A stretch of 45,291 nucleotides of DNA from Rhodoferax sp. (lineage in GTDB: Bacteria; Pseudomonadota; Gammaproteobacteria; Burkholderiales; Burkholderiaceae_C). Below, one piece after another: positions 1 through 7,894 of the stretch. Position numbers and translations under genes: made by a program. The DNA is taken from the NCBI RefSeq assembly GCF_011391645.1, contig NZ_JAABQC010000007.1:1-45291 (forward strand). Direction: 5' to 3'. The notes under the pieces were generated by a model. It saw nothing but the letters and a program-made list of their open reading frames with translations. It was not told the DNA's origin and did no database searches. Within the stretch, counting starts at the first letter, position 1; every line of letters starts with the position of its first letter.

Positions 1-2286
1 GCCAACATAGACCGAGCGTCCCATGCCCGGCACGGCGGTGCCCCACTGCGGGTAGTTGGGCAGCGACGGGTTGGCCATGGTGGTGCCCTGGCCGGTGTAC
101 GCACCCCCCGTGGTCAGGTAGTAAAACTTGTCAAACAGGTTTTCCACGCCAACATCAACCCGCACTTTGGTCCAGGCGTAGCTGCCGCGCAGGTTGACCA
201 GACTGTAGCCAGGGGTCTTGATCTCGTTACGCATGGCAGACACATCGTCTTTGGCGTTGACCACGACCAACTCGGCGCTGTTGGCCCAGCCGCCCGTGGA
301 GTGCGTCACGGCCAGTTTGGCGTTCAAAGGCATGATGTTGTACAGGTTCCCCCCGGTGGTTTCGTTGCTGCCACGGGTGTAGTTAAGCAAACCTTTGAGG
401 CCGATGTCACCAGCCGCTGTTTTGGTCAGCGGCATGTGGCCCGACAGGTTCACGCCATAAAGCCGTGCCGACTGGTTCATGTACTTCAGCACGCTGAACT
501 TCTCTGTGACCAGGTTGGTGGCAGGGGCGTTGGTAGTGGCGTTCCACTGCACAGCGTCAATGTAGTCGTCCACCTGGGTGTAGAACGGCGTGACCTTGAA
601 GGCCCATCTGCCGTCTGTGGCATGCCAGTCAAAGGTGGCGCTCAGGGTGTTGGCAGCCTCAGACCTGAGGCTGAGGTTGCCCACATAACCATTGCCGTCA
701 CCGACAAAGTTGTTCATCAGGGCGGCCATCTGCCAGGTCGTCCAGGGGAAGCGCTCATAGACATTGGGCGACCGCACCTTGTGGGCATACCCGAATTCGA
801 TGTCGTAATTGTTATTGGCGGTGTACTTGGCAAGGGCCGTCAGATCGACATTGATGTCGGTGCTGCTGTGATCCTGTGCGTTGAAGGCAGCCGCGTCACG
901 CGCCTGGAATCCCATGGCAGTCGTCGCTGTGCTGTAACCGCGCACATCGCCGGCATTCATCCTGACCTGCTCCACGCGGGCGCCCAGCAGCGTCATCCAC
1001 TGCGCGCTCTTGCGTGCTTCCCATTCGGCAAAGAGCGCCGTGCGGTCACGCTCGCCGTCTTTGATATTCCAGAAAGTACCCGGAAACATGCCAGCGCCTG
1101 AGGGCGGCCACCAGTCGTTGTTGCGGTACTGCTGCAGTTCAGCACCCACACGGAGCAGATCTTGCGGGGTCAGGGCGACATCGGCTTTGACGCTCACGCC
1201 GGTGGTTTTGCCCTCGGTGTACATCGGCATGCCCGCAGCGCAGGCGCTGCTGATCAGGCTGCAGGGTGTGCCGTTGAGCGCGGTGCCACCGCCGGAAGCC
1301 GTGCCGTACCAATAGCGCTTGTCCGGACCAAAGTCCATGAAGTGGTCCACATTCTCCTGGTAGGCGCGCGCCTCCAGTGAGCCCCAGTCAAACTGACCGA
1401 GATAGCGCAGGTTCAGGCTGCTCTGCTTGTTGTAGAGCATGTCCATCCGCTGGTTCGGGTAGAGCTGGAACGGCATGTCCTGGATGCCCAGCCTGGCTTC
1501 AAACAGGTGGTCGTCATTTTTGAACGCCAGCCCGAGCGCGTGATTGCGGGTTTCATAGGCGGTGGAACCAACTTCTTCGCGCGCCAAGCTGTGGCCCGGG
1601 CGGCCGGTGAAGTCATAGGTTTTGAAATCGGCGCCGGCGCTGTAATTGCCAGCTTTGCTGGTCGCCCCGCTGTAACTGATGTTGAACGCTTGCGTGGCAT
1701 AGGTGGCCGACAGGTTGGCACCGCTGGCGCTGTTGTTGCTGCGGTAGAAGGTGCCCAACTCACCCTTGGTGATCGCTTTTTGTCCAGGCTCGGCGAACTC
1801 GGGGGCAAGCGACTCGGCAATGATGGTGCCGCCAATGCTGTCACCCCCGCTGCTGACCGGTGCGATGCCCGCATACACCTTGAGCAGGCCCACGCTGGTC
1901 GGGTCGAGGTAGGACAGCGCCGGGTTCATATGGTTTGGGCATGAGGCAATCAGGTCCATGCCGTCAACCTTGATGCGCAGCCGGTCATCGGCCAGACCGT
2001 TGATGGCGGGCAGGCTTGAGACACCGCCCGCGCCGTTCAGGCTCAGGCCCGGGATATCCGACAGCAAGCTGGCGGTGTCGTTGGTGGCCGCCAGTTTGGG
2101 TGCCAGGCTGGTCTTGTCAACCGATGCGCTGGCTGGGAGCGGCGTGATTTTGCTGGCGGTGACGGTCATGGCAGGCAGCGTGGCGGCAACTGCCTCTTGC
2201 GCCAGCCCATGGCCGCAGTGCAGGCACAGCGCGGGAATGGCCAGCGCCATGGCACGGGTGAATTCGTTGAGTTTGAGGGCTGACAT
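1..2286 (-). CDS. TonB-dependent copper receptor, OprC/NosA type (3' end cut by window edge)
   Basis: Outer-membrane beta-barrel receptor, probably importing copper with energy from TonB. The frame is open from the ATG at 2286 to the window edge: 762 codons, ending ...RSVYVG, so only a few C-terminal residues are likely missing. A signal peptide ends near residue 29 (GLAQ) and a TonB-box-like MTVTA lies at 40-44. The plug follows (about 55-165), then the barrel with FPNQRMD-like and aromatic strand motifs. Cys116-x-x-x-Met120 (CPNHM) and His315-x-Met317 (HFM) match the CxxxM-HxM copper site described for Pseudomonas OprC; the pairing with OprC residues is my inference from spacing, not an alignment. 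It is last in an operon behind DUF2946 and PCuAC genes, which supports copper over siderophore uptake. The family call is firm, the substrate likely. Confidence 0.85.
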   Translation of the reverse strand, partial: MSALKLNEFTRAMALAIPALCLHCGHGLAQEAVAATLPAMTVTASKITPLPASASVDKTSLAPKLAATNDTASLLSDIPGLSLNGAGGVSSLPAINGLADDRLRIKVDGMDLIASCPNHMNPALSYLDPTSVGLLKVYAGIAPVSSGGDSIGGTIIAESLAPEFAEPGQKAITKGELGTFYRSNNSASGANLSATYATQAFNISYSGATSKAGNYSAGADFKTYDFTGRPGHSLAREEVGSTAYETRNHALGLAFKNDDHLFEARLGIQDMPFQLYPNQRMDMLYNKQSSLNLRYLGQFDWGSLEARAYQENVDHFMDFGPDKRYWYGTASGGGTALNGTPCSLISSACAAGMPMYTEGKTTGVSVKADVALTPQDLLRVGAELQQYRNNDWWPPSGAGMFPGTFWNIKDGERDRTALFAEWEARKSAQWMTLLGARVEQVRMNAGDVRGYSTATTAMGFQARDAAAFNAQDHSSTDINVDLTALAKYTANNNYDIEFGYAHKVRSPNVYERFPWTTWQMAALMNNFVGDGNGYVGNLSLRSEAANTLSATFDWHATDGRWAFKVTPFYTQVDDYIDAVQWNATTNAPATNLVTEKFSVLKYMNQSARLYGVNLSGHMPLTKTAAGDIGLKGLLNYTRGSNETTGGNLYNIMPLNAKLAVTHSTGGWANSAELVVVNAKDDVSAMRNEIKTPGYSLVNLRGSYAWTKVRVDVGVENLFDKFYYLTTGGAYTGQGTTMANPSLPNYPQWGTAVPGMGRSVYVG

Positions 2287-2344
2287 GGTGATTTTCTGAA
2301 AGCATTGAAAATACAGGCAATGGCACAAATGCCTTTACCATAGG

Positions 2345-2389
2345 GCCCAAAAATGGGCTGGCGCGCAGCGCTCAGATCTGGGCTGCGCG
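2345..2389. repeat. two adjacent hairpins between PCuAC and receptor genes
   Basis: In the 177-bp gap between the copper chaperone and receptor genes lie two inverted repeats 3 bp apart. The first is GCCCA (2345-2349) with TGGGC (2354-2358). The second is the perfect 8-bp stem CGCGCAGC (2362-2369) with GCTGCGCG (2382-2389) and a 12-nt loop. Neither is followed by a T-run on the minus strand, so they look more like an mRNA processing or stabilising structure than a strong terminator. Confidence 0.5.
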
Positions 2390-2463
2390 GATGCAGCTCA
2401 GGCGACGCGCAAGAAAAGTGAGAACGCGGGCCTGGGCTCAACCGGAACGAATTGCGGCCTGGC

Positions 2464-2985
2464 TTACGGCTTGCCCATTGGTTTTGCGGCCGGCATACCG
2501 TGCATGGAATGGTCCATGACGGGGGGCTTGCCGCTGCCGCCGGGGGCCGCCATGGCCACCGGCATTTTCAGCTCAACCTTGCTCTCGACACCCTTGGCGT
2601 CCTTGAACAGCAAGGTGACTGGCACGGTGCTGTCTTTCACCAACGGTTCTTTCAGATCCATCAGCATGACATGAAAACCACCGGGCTTGAGTTCGACTGG
2701 CTTGCCAGCAGGCAGTTCCAGACCACCTTTGACCTCGGCCATTTTCATGATGCCGTTGTCCATCTTCATTTCATGCACCTGCGCCACGCCAGCCACTGGA
2801 GACGCTGCGCCAACCAGTCTGGCGCCCTCCTTGGCGGTAAGCGTCATGAACGCGCCAGTGGCCATTTGGCCCTTGACGGTGGCGCGCGCCCAGGCGTTTT
2901 GCACCTCAATGGGTTCGCCAGCGGCATAAGCGCTCAAGCTTGCAGCCACCAGGGCAATGGCGGTCACGAATGGTGTCAATTTCAT
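2464..2985 (-). CDS. periplasmic copper chaperone, PCuAC family
   Basis: A 173-residue exported copper chaperone. In this family the periplasmic protein binds Cu(I) and hands it to the CuA centre of cytochrome oxidase, often together with Sco1. A cleavable signal peptide ends near residue 22 (SAYA-AG). The family metal motif is visible: His71 (VHEM), Met82 about ten residues later, and His105-x-Met107 (GFHVML), close to the published HX10M-X21-HXM pattern. The C-terminus adds a second Met/His cluster (MDHSMHGM), common in these proteins. The ATG at 2985 has an AAAGGAA Shine-Dalgarno sequence. It sits between a DUF2946 gene and a copper receptor on the same strand. The aa3 oxidase that would receive the copper is encoded at 39-44 kb. 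Confidence 0.9.
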   Translation of the reverse strand: MKLTPFVTAIALVAASLSAYAAGEPIEVQNAWARATVKGQMATGAFMTLTAKEGARLVGAASPVAGVAQVHEMKMDNGIMKMAEVKGGLELPAGKPVELKPGGFHVMLMDLKEPLVKDSTVPVTLLFKDAKGVESKVELKMPVAMAAPGGSGKPPVMDHSMHGMPAAKPMGKP

Positions 2986-3065
2986 GGGAATTCCTTTAGG
3001 GTTAACGGGTCGAAGCGACCAGGGTTGACAAACAAAATAGAGTTCCAGACCTTTTCAAATTCACC

Positions 3066-3096
3066 GATTATTGCTATTACTTAAATAGCAATAATC
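3066..3096. repeat. perfect 13-bp palindrome with GCTATT/AATAGC core
   Basis: GATTATTGCTATT (3066-3078) and AATAGCAATAATC (3084-3096) form a perfect 13-bp stem with loop ACTTA. It is AT-rich against a GC-rich background and lies between the DUF2946 and PCuAC genes. It has no obvious U-tract on the minus strand. It resembles short dispersed palindromes I recall in Comamonadaceae genomes; a related GCTA/TAGC hairpin lies at 26529-26555. Confidence 0.6.
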
Positions 3097-3225
3097 CGCG
3101 CAATTCGGGGCAGTGCGGCAACAAGCCAACACAGCGTGGTGCTCAAGCACGCAACCTGAACCATTGAATCAATCTGCCTCCAGCCAAAGCGCAACGTGCG
3201 CCAGGCGCCCTGAAAATCAGGGCAT

Positions 3226-3597
3226 TCAGGCTTGGGGTGGCCCGCGCGCAGGCGGCGGCGCAGCGGTGAGGGCGGCAATGTGTGCCGCCGGAATACTTTT
3301 GAGCACATGGCTCAACGGGTGCGGTGGTGCCACCGTGTTCGCCGCAAACAGCACCGGTGCACCGCCCACCATGCACAGCGGGCAAAACAGCGCGTCCCCC
3401 GCGTCGGCGGCTGCGGTGGTCACCATGCCGTCATCGGCCAGCACCACCCTGAGCATACCTGCGCCGGTGCAAATCACCAGTTCCTGCTGCGGGTTGACCA
3501 TGGGCGAGGCCACGGCTGCCCCCAGCGTCAAGGCAAACCACAGCAACGCCAGTTTGGCGAGCCAGGGTGTGTTGCGCAGGGTTTGCAGAAAGCTCAT
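3226..3597 (-). CDS. DUF2946 family protein of a copper operon
   Basis: A 123-residue small protein with an N-terminal hydrophobic stretch (about residues 13-31, LAKLALLWFALTLGAAVA), which could be a signal peptide or a membrane anchor. A Cys at about 43 (VICTG) and a CPLC motif near 72-75 are possible metal or thiol sites. The length and pattern fit DUF2946, a family of unknown function often found beside TonB-dependent copper receptors and PCuAC proteins, as here. The C-terminus is rich in Ala and Pro. It is first in the operon. No Shine-Dalgarno sequence precedes the ATG; a CATAAT hexamer lies 8 nt upstream, so the transcript may be leaderless. The function is not known; a role in copper handling is inferred from context. 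Confidence 0.7.
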   Translation of the reverse strand: MSFLQTLRNTPWLAKLALLWFALTLGAAVASPMVNPQQELVICTGAGMLRVVLADDGMVTTAAADAGDALFCPLCMVGGAPVLFAANTVAPPHPLSHVLKSIPAAHIAALTAAPPPARGPPQA

Positions 3598-3651
3598 GGG
3601 GCGCGATTATGACATTGGCTTCGGCGGCGCCGGCCTGCTATCCTGTGGCCC
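3598..3651. promoter_or_regulatory. 54-bp divergent promoter region with two -10-like hexamers
   Basis: This short region separates the start codons of the copper operon (minus) and the VOC gene (plus). CATAAT on the minus strand (3611-3606) ends 8 nt before the DUF2946 ATG. TATCCT on the plus strand (3639-3644) ends 7 nt before the VOC ATG, with TTGGCT (3615-3620) as a weak -35 at 18-bp spacing. The two promoters would overlap, and both transcripts would start at or near the start codon. Confidence 0.5.
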
Positions 3652-4065
3652 ATGAACAGCCTATTTCACCTCGCCTTCAACGTGACCAACCTTGACCAGA
3701 CGCGCCAGTTTTACGGCGGCGTGCTGGGTTGCCAAGAGGGCCGCAGCACCGCCACCTGGGTCGATTTTGATTTCTTTGGCCACCAGCTCTCGATGCATCT
3801 GGGCGAGCCCTTCAAGACAGCCGCCACCGGCCATGTGGGTGAGCACCTGGTGCCGATGCCGCACTTTGGCCTGGTGCTGGCACTGCCCGACTGGCAGGCA
3901 CTGGCGCAACGGCTGCAAGCCGCGCAGATCGACTTCATCCTGGAGCCACAAATACGCTTTGCCGGTCAGCCGGGGGAGCAATGGACCATGTTTTTTTGTG
4001 ACCCGTTTGGCAACCCGATCGAGATCAAGGGCTTTGCCGCGCTCGACGCCGTGTACGCCACCTGA
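3652..4065 (+). CDS. VOC (glyoxalase/dioxygenase-fold) family protein
   Basis: A 137-residue, single-module vicinal-oxygen-chelate protein. It opens with FHLAFNVTNLDQTRQFYGG, the usual first beta-alpha unit, and closes with DPFGNPIEIKGF, where the Glu is the typical last metal ligand. VOC proteins cover glyoxalases, extradiol dioxygenases, lyases and resistance proteins, and nothing here fixes the substrate. Its TGA is followed immediately, with no spacer, by the reverse-strand stop codon of the GntR regulator gene. There is no Shine-Dalgarno sequence; a TATCCT hexamer lies 7 nt before the ATG. Confidence 0.8.
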   Translation: MNSLFHLAFNVTNLDQTRQFYGGVLGCQEGRSTATWVDFDFFGHQLSMHLGEPFKTAATGHVGEHLVPMPHFGLVLALPDWQALAQRLQAAQIDFILEPQIRFAGQPGEQWTMFFCDPFGNPIEIKGFAALDAVYAT

Positions 4066-4833
4066 CTAAAGTGCCGCTGGTTCACCCTTGCGTCTGAGCG
4101 CACTGGCGCGCCGCTCCTCGTCCAGCGCTTTGTCCTCGATGCCCTGGCGCACAAAGTCAATGTGTTCGCTGGCGGCCAGCGCCGCCTGTTGCGGGTTGTG
4201 CTCCCGAATGGCTTGCCAGATGGCCCGGTGCTGCGAGCGCAACTGGTTCCAACGCTGCGGTCGCGCATGCAGATGCTCCAGATTATTGGACACATGGCCA
4301 TGGATCACCCGCATCAGGCTGGCCGTCAGGTGGCCGATCAGCACGTTGTGCGAAGCCTCGGCCACCGCTTGGTGAAAAGTCACGTCGGCGTCAATACAGT
4401 TTGCCAAATCATCGCGGGTGTAACTGTCCTCCAGCGCCGCAAAGGCTGCGTCCAGGCGGCTGATGTCGGCATCAGTGGCCCGGTCGGCGGCGAGTGATGC
4501 CGCCTGGCTCTCCAGCATTTGACGAAATTCCAGCAGGTCGCGGTGCAGCAGGGGATTGTCCTTGAGCATGTCTTGCCAGGGGTCGACAAAGTGCGCCTGC
4601 AGCCGGTCAGTGACAAAAGTGCCGCCCCCATGGCGCGTGGTCAGCAAGCCCTTGGACACCAGTTTTTGCATTGCCTCGCGCAGCGACGGGCGCGACACAC
4701 CCAGGTCGAGCGCCAGCGTTCGCTCAGACGGCAAGCGGTTGCCCGGCTTGAGCGAGCCTTCGAGAATTCTTTTTTCGAGTTCACTGGCCACGGAGTCGGC
4801 CAGGCGAACAACAACAGGGCGCAGAGGAGTCAT
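4066..4833 (-). CDS. FadR/FCD-type GntR regulator of the lactate genes (LldR-like)
   Basis: A 255-residue transcription factor. The N-terminal winged helix-turn-helix (about residues 8-75) has the GntR signature LPSERTLALDLGVSRPSLREAMQ and the wing GLLTTRHGGGTFV. The C-terminal FCD ligand domain (about 95-225) carries DADVTFHQAVAEASHN and later His residues of the usual metal/ligand site. I chose the ATG at 4833; the frame stays open further upstream, but that part would lie over the operators. It is divergent from a D-lactate dehydrogenase-permease operon, and two TGGTNNNACCA sites lie between them, so it probably represses both and is relieved by lactate. LldR and PdhR are close family relatives. 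The ligand is inferred. Confidence 0.85.
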   Translation of the reverse strand: MTPLRPVVVRLADSVASELEKRILEGSLKPGNRLPSERTLALDLGVSRPSLREAMQKLVSKGLLTTRHGGGTFVTDRLQAHFVDPWQDMLKDNPLLHRDLLEFRQMLESQAASLAADRATDADISRLDAAFAALEDSYTRDDLANCIDADVTFHQAVAEASHNVLIGHLTASLMRVIHGHVSNNLEHLHARPQRWNQLRSQHRAIWQAIREHNPQQAALAASEHIDFVRQGIEDKALDEERRASALRRKGEPAAL

Positions 4834-4844
4834 AAGGCAATAAA

Positions 4845-4855
4845 TGGTAAGACCA
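4845..4855. promoter_or_regulatory. FadR-type GntR operator, copy 1
   Basis: TGGTAAGACCA fits the FadR-subfamily consensus TNGTNNNACNA exactly. It lies 11 bp before the regulator's own ATG, which suggests autoregulation. Confidence 0.7.
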
Positions 4856-4951
4856 CTTGCATGATATTTCAACTGATGCTTGAAAATTGCACACAAATGG
4901 CCAGGGTAAACCCTAGTTTTTTCAAAAATGCAAGGGGTTACAGTCGTTGTT

Positions 4952-4962
4952 TGGTAATACCA
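4952..4962. promoter_or_regulatory. FadR-type GntR operator, copy 2
   Basis: TGGTAATACCA again fits TNGTNNNACNA exactly and is a perfect palindrome around its centre. It lies 32 bp before the lactate dehydrogenase ATG, where it would cover the promoter. A further TACCAA half-site follows at 4966-4971. Spacing between the two operator centres is 107 bp, compatible with looping. Confidence 0.75.
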
Positions 4963-4994
4963 CTTTACCAACATAAGAATTCAGGAGACAAACC

Positions 4995-7778
4995 ATGAGC
5001 CAATTGACAGATGTGCTGGCGCGCATCTTGCCGTCCAAGCAGGTGATCAGCGACCCGCTGCGGCGGCTCGCCTACGGCACCGATGCCAGTTTTTACCGTC
5101 TCACGCCTGAGGTGGTGGCAGTGGTCGAGTCCGAGCAAGAGGTGCAGGCGCTGCTGCAAACACTCGGCAGGCTGGGCCGCCCGGTGACCTTTCGCGCAGC
5201 GGGCACCAGCCTGTCAGGCCAAGCCGTCACAGACAGTGTGCTGGCGCTGATTGGCGAGGGTTTTGCCACCTGCGAGATTGGTCCGGATGCCGCCACGGTG
5301 CGCGCCGGCCCGGGCATGATTGGCGGCGAGGTGAACTTTCGCCTCAGCCCCCACGGGCGCAAGATTGGACCCGACCCGGCCTCCATCAACGCCAGCAAGA
5401 TCGGCGGCATTGCCGCCAACAACGCCTCCGGCATGTGCTGCGGCACGGCTCAAAACAGCTACCGCACGCTGGCTGGCATGCGCGTGGTGCTGGGCGACGG
5501 CACGCTGCTTGACACCGAAGACCCGTTCAGCGTGGCAAGTTTTCGGCAAAGCCACGCCACCCTGGTGGACGAACTGCAATACCTGGGGGCCAGCACCCGC
5601 GCCAACGAGGCCTTGGCCGCGCGCATTCGCCATAAATACAAAATCAAAAACACCACCGGCTACAGCCTGAATGCGCTGGTGGACTACTGTGACCCGATCG
5701 ACATCCTGGCGCACCTGATGATTGGCTCCGAGGGCACGCTGGGGTTTATCTCGCGCATCACCTACCAGACGGTGGCCGAAGACCCGTTCAAGGCCAGCGC
5801 GCTGGTGTTTTTTCCAGGCATCCAGATCGCCTGCCAGGCGGTCATTGGCCTCAAAACCAAACAAGTCGCGGCGGTCGAACTGCTCGACCGCGCCGCCCTG
5901 CGCTCGGTGCAGGACAAACCTGGTTTGCCACCCATCATGCGCAGCCTGGGCGACGAGGCTGCCGCCCTGCTGATCGAGGTGCGCGCTGAAACGGCGGTGG
6001 CGCTGCAACTGCGCATGGACGCCGCCATGGCCGCTTTGGAAGGCATCGCAACCATTGAGCCACCCACGTTTTCCATTGACCCCGCCACCTGCGACATGTA
6101 CTGGAAAGTGCGCAAGGGCACTTACCCGTCGGTGGGGGCGATGCGCCGCACCGGCACCACGGTGATCATTGAAGACGTGGCATTTCCGCTTGAATCGCTG
6201 GCCAATGCGGTGCTGGATATTCAGGCGCTGATGCGCAAGCACGGCTACACCGAGGGCATCATCTTTGGCCATGCGCTGGAAGGCAATGTGCACTTTGTCT
6301 TCACACAGGACTTCTCCACGCAACTTGAAATTGACCGCTATGCAAGCTTCATGGACGACGTGGCAGAGCTGGTGGTGGACAAATACGACGGCTCGCTCAA
6401 GGCCGAGCATGGCACCGGGCGCAACATGGCGCCGTTTGTCGAGAAGGAATGGGGCACCCAGGCCACCGATTTGATGCGCCGTATCAAGCAACTCTTTGAC
6501 CCGCAAAATTTGCTCAACCCCGGCGTCATCCTGAACGACGACCCGCTAGCGCACCTGAAACACCTGAAGCCCATGCCAGCCGCCGAGGAGATGGTTGACC
6601 GCTGCATCGAGTGTGGTTTTTGCGAGCCGCTGTGCCCGTCGCACCGGCTCACGCTGTCACCGCGCCAGCGCATTGTGAGCTGGCGCGAGCTGTCGCGCCG
6701 CACAGCGGCAGGCGAGAGCGTGGCCGACCTGGAAGCCGACTTTGCCTACTTTGGCCTGGACACCTGCGCCGGGTGTGGACTGTGCTCCACCGCATGCCCG
6801 GTGGGCATTGACACCGGCGCGCTGACCCGGCTGCTGCGCGGGCGCGGCATGGGTTCGGGCTCACGCAAGGTGGGGGAATGGACGGTTGACAACTTTGGCA
6901 AGGTGGCCACCGCCTCACGCCTGGGCATTGGCCTGGGGCAAGTGGCCGCCAGCGTGGTGGGCGACAACTGGCTGGCCAAACTGTCGGGCGGCAAGTGGAA
7001 ACGCGGCATGCCCCAGGCTGGCAAAGCGCCCGCGCCCTACGCTGGCGAGGGTGACCCGGTGGTGTACTTCCCGGCCTGCGGCGGACGCATCTTTGGCGCC
7101 AACAGCGCCGCTGAGCCCACCCTGCCCGAAGTCATCATGGAACTGCTGGTGCGCGCCGGTTACGCACCGATCCTGCCCGAGGGTTTTGACAAACTGTGCT
7201 GTGGCCAGATGCTCGAAAGCAAGGGCATGGCTGAAGAAGCCGACGCCATGAGCGATGCGGTGACACAGGCACTGTTAAAAGCCGCTGACGACGGCCAGGG
7301 CGGCTTCTACCCGGTCATCATGGATGCCAGCACCTGCTCGGTGCGCATGCAGAAGAAACTCGCCGGCAGCGGGCTGGCACTGCTCGACTTTCACGAGTTC
7401 GCCCACGATGCCTTGTTGCCGCGCCTGTACCTCGCCAAAAAACCGGGGCCGATTGCGCTGCACATCAATTGCAGCGTGCGTCGCACCGGATCGGACGCCA
7501 AATTGCGCCGCGTGCTGGCGGCCTGCGTGGAGCAGGTCATCGAGCCCGCCGGCATCACCTGCTGCGGCTTTGGCGGCGACCGCGGCTTTGCCGTGCCAGA
7601 ACTCAATGTGCATGCGCTGCGCAAAGTGCACGACGCCTTGCCAAGCAACTGCTGCGAAGGTGTGTCCACCAACCGCACCTGCGAAATCGGTCTGACCGCC
7701 GAGACCGGCCGCCCCTACCACTCGATCGCCTATCTGCTTGAAGAATGCAGCCGGGTTGACGCAACGACGAGCTGTTAA
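4995..7778 (+). CDS. FAD-linked D-lactate dehydrogenase fused to Fe-S/CCG module
   Basis: A 927-residue membrane-associated dehydrogenase that probably oxidises D-lactate (or a related 2-hydroxyacid) to pyruvate and passes electrons to quinone. The N-terminal half is a GlcD/DLD-type flavoprotein: FAD-binding-4 region at about 40-215 ([27 protein letters not shown]) and oxidase C-domain to about 510 ([17 protein letters not shown]). Two 4Fe-4S motifs follow at about 536 ([12 protein letters not shown]) and 591 ([12 protein letters not shown]). Two CCG heterodisulfide-reductase-type domains close the protein (FPACGG...CCGQ at 690-735, NCSVRRTG...CCGFGGD at 822-860). This combines GlcD- and GlcF-like parts in one chain. 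The ATG has a strong AGGAGA sequence. The lactate permease follows, and a GntR regulator is divergent. Glycolate is the main alternative substrate. Confidence 0.88.
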   Translation: MSQLTDVLARILPSKQVISDPLRRLAYGTDASFYRLTPEVVAVVESEQEVQALLQTLGRLGRPVTFRAAGTSLSGQAVTDSVLALIGEGFATCEIGPDAATVRAGPGMIGGEVNFRLSPHGRKIGPDPASINASKIGGIAANNASGMCCGTAQNSYRTLAGMRVVLGDGTLLDTEDPFSVASFRQSHATLVDELQYLGASTRANEALAARIRHKYKIKNTTGYSLNALVDYCDPIDILAHLMIGSEGTLGFISRITYQTVAEDPFKASALVFFPGIQIACQAVIGLKTKQVAAVELLDRAALRSVQDKPGLPPIMRSLGDEAAALLIEVRAETAVALQLRMDAAMAALEGIATIEPPTFSIDPATCDMYWKVRKGTYPSVGAMRRTGTTVIIEDVAFPLESLANAVLDIQALMRKHGYTEGIIFGHALEGNVHFVFTQDFSTQLEIDRYASFMDDVAELVVDKYDGSLKAEHGTGRNMAPFVEKEWGTQATDLMRRIKQLFDPQNLLNPGVILNDDPLAHLKHLKPMPAAEEMVDRCIECGFCEPLCPSHRLTLSPRQRIVSWRELSRRTAAGESVADLEADFAYFGLDTCAGCGLCSTACPVGIDTGALTRLLRGRGMGSGSRKVGEWTVDNFGKVATASRLGIGLGQVAASVVGDNWLAKLSGGKWKRGMPQAGKAPAPYAGEGDPVVYFPACGGRIFGANSAAEPTLPEVIMELLVRAGYAPILPEGFDKLCCGQMLESKGMAEEADAMSDAVTQALLKAADDGQGGFYPVIMDASTCSVRMQKKLAGSGLALLDFHEFAHDALLPRLYLAKKPGPIALHINCSVRRTGSDAKLRRVLAACVEQVIEPAGITCCGFGGDRGFAVPELNVHALRKVHDALPSNCCEGVSTNRTCEIGLTAETGRPYHSIAYLLEECSRVDATTSC

Positions 7779-7831
7779 TCCCTTTTTCAAGCCACCGCCT
7801 TTCCATTTTTTACAACAAGGAGACTTTCATC

Positions 7832-7894
7832 ATGCACCACTGGCGCGCCATTCACTTCCATCCACAAACTGCAACTTGCAGGAGGCCCTCATGA
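7832..7894 (+). CDS. possible 20-codon leader peptide before lactate permease
   Basis: A short frame, [20 protein letters not shown], begins at an ATG with a well-placed AAGGAG and ends in a TGA that overlaps the permease ATG (ATGA). Four of its first eleven residues are His or Trp. The overlap would couple permease translation to it. It could also be the remnant of an older permease start. No family is recognised and expression is unproven. Confidence 0.35.
   Translation: MHHWRAIHFHPQTATCRRPS

Noticed and set aside
301-1101. 266-codon plus-strand open frame
   Set aside because: Antisense to the TonB-dependent receptor, which is continuous over 762 codons.
5214-6506. 430-codon minus-strand open frame
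   Set aside because: Antisense to the D-lactate dehydrogenase, whose motifs are clear; low-complexity shadow translation.
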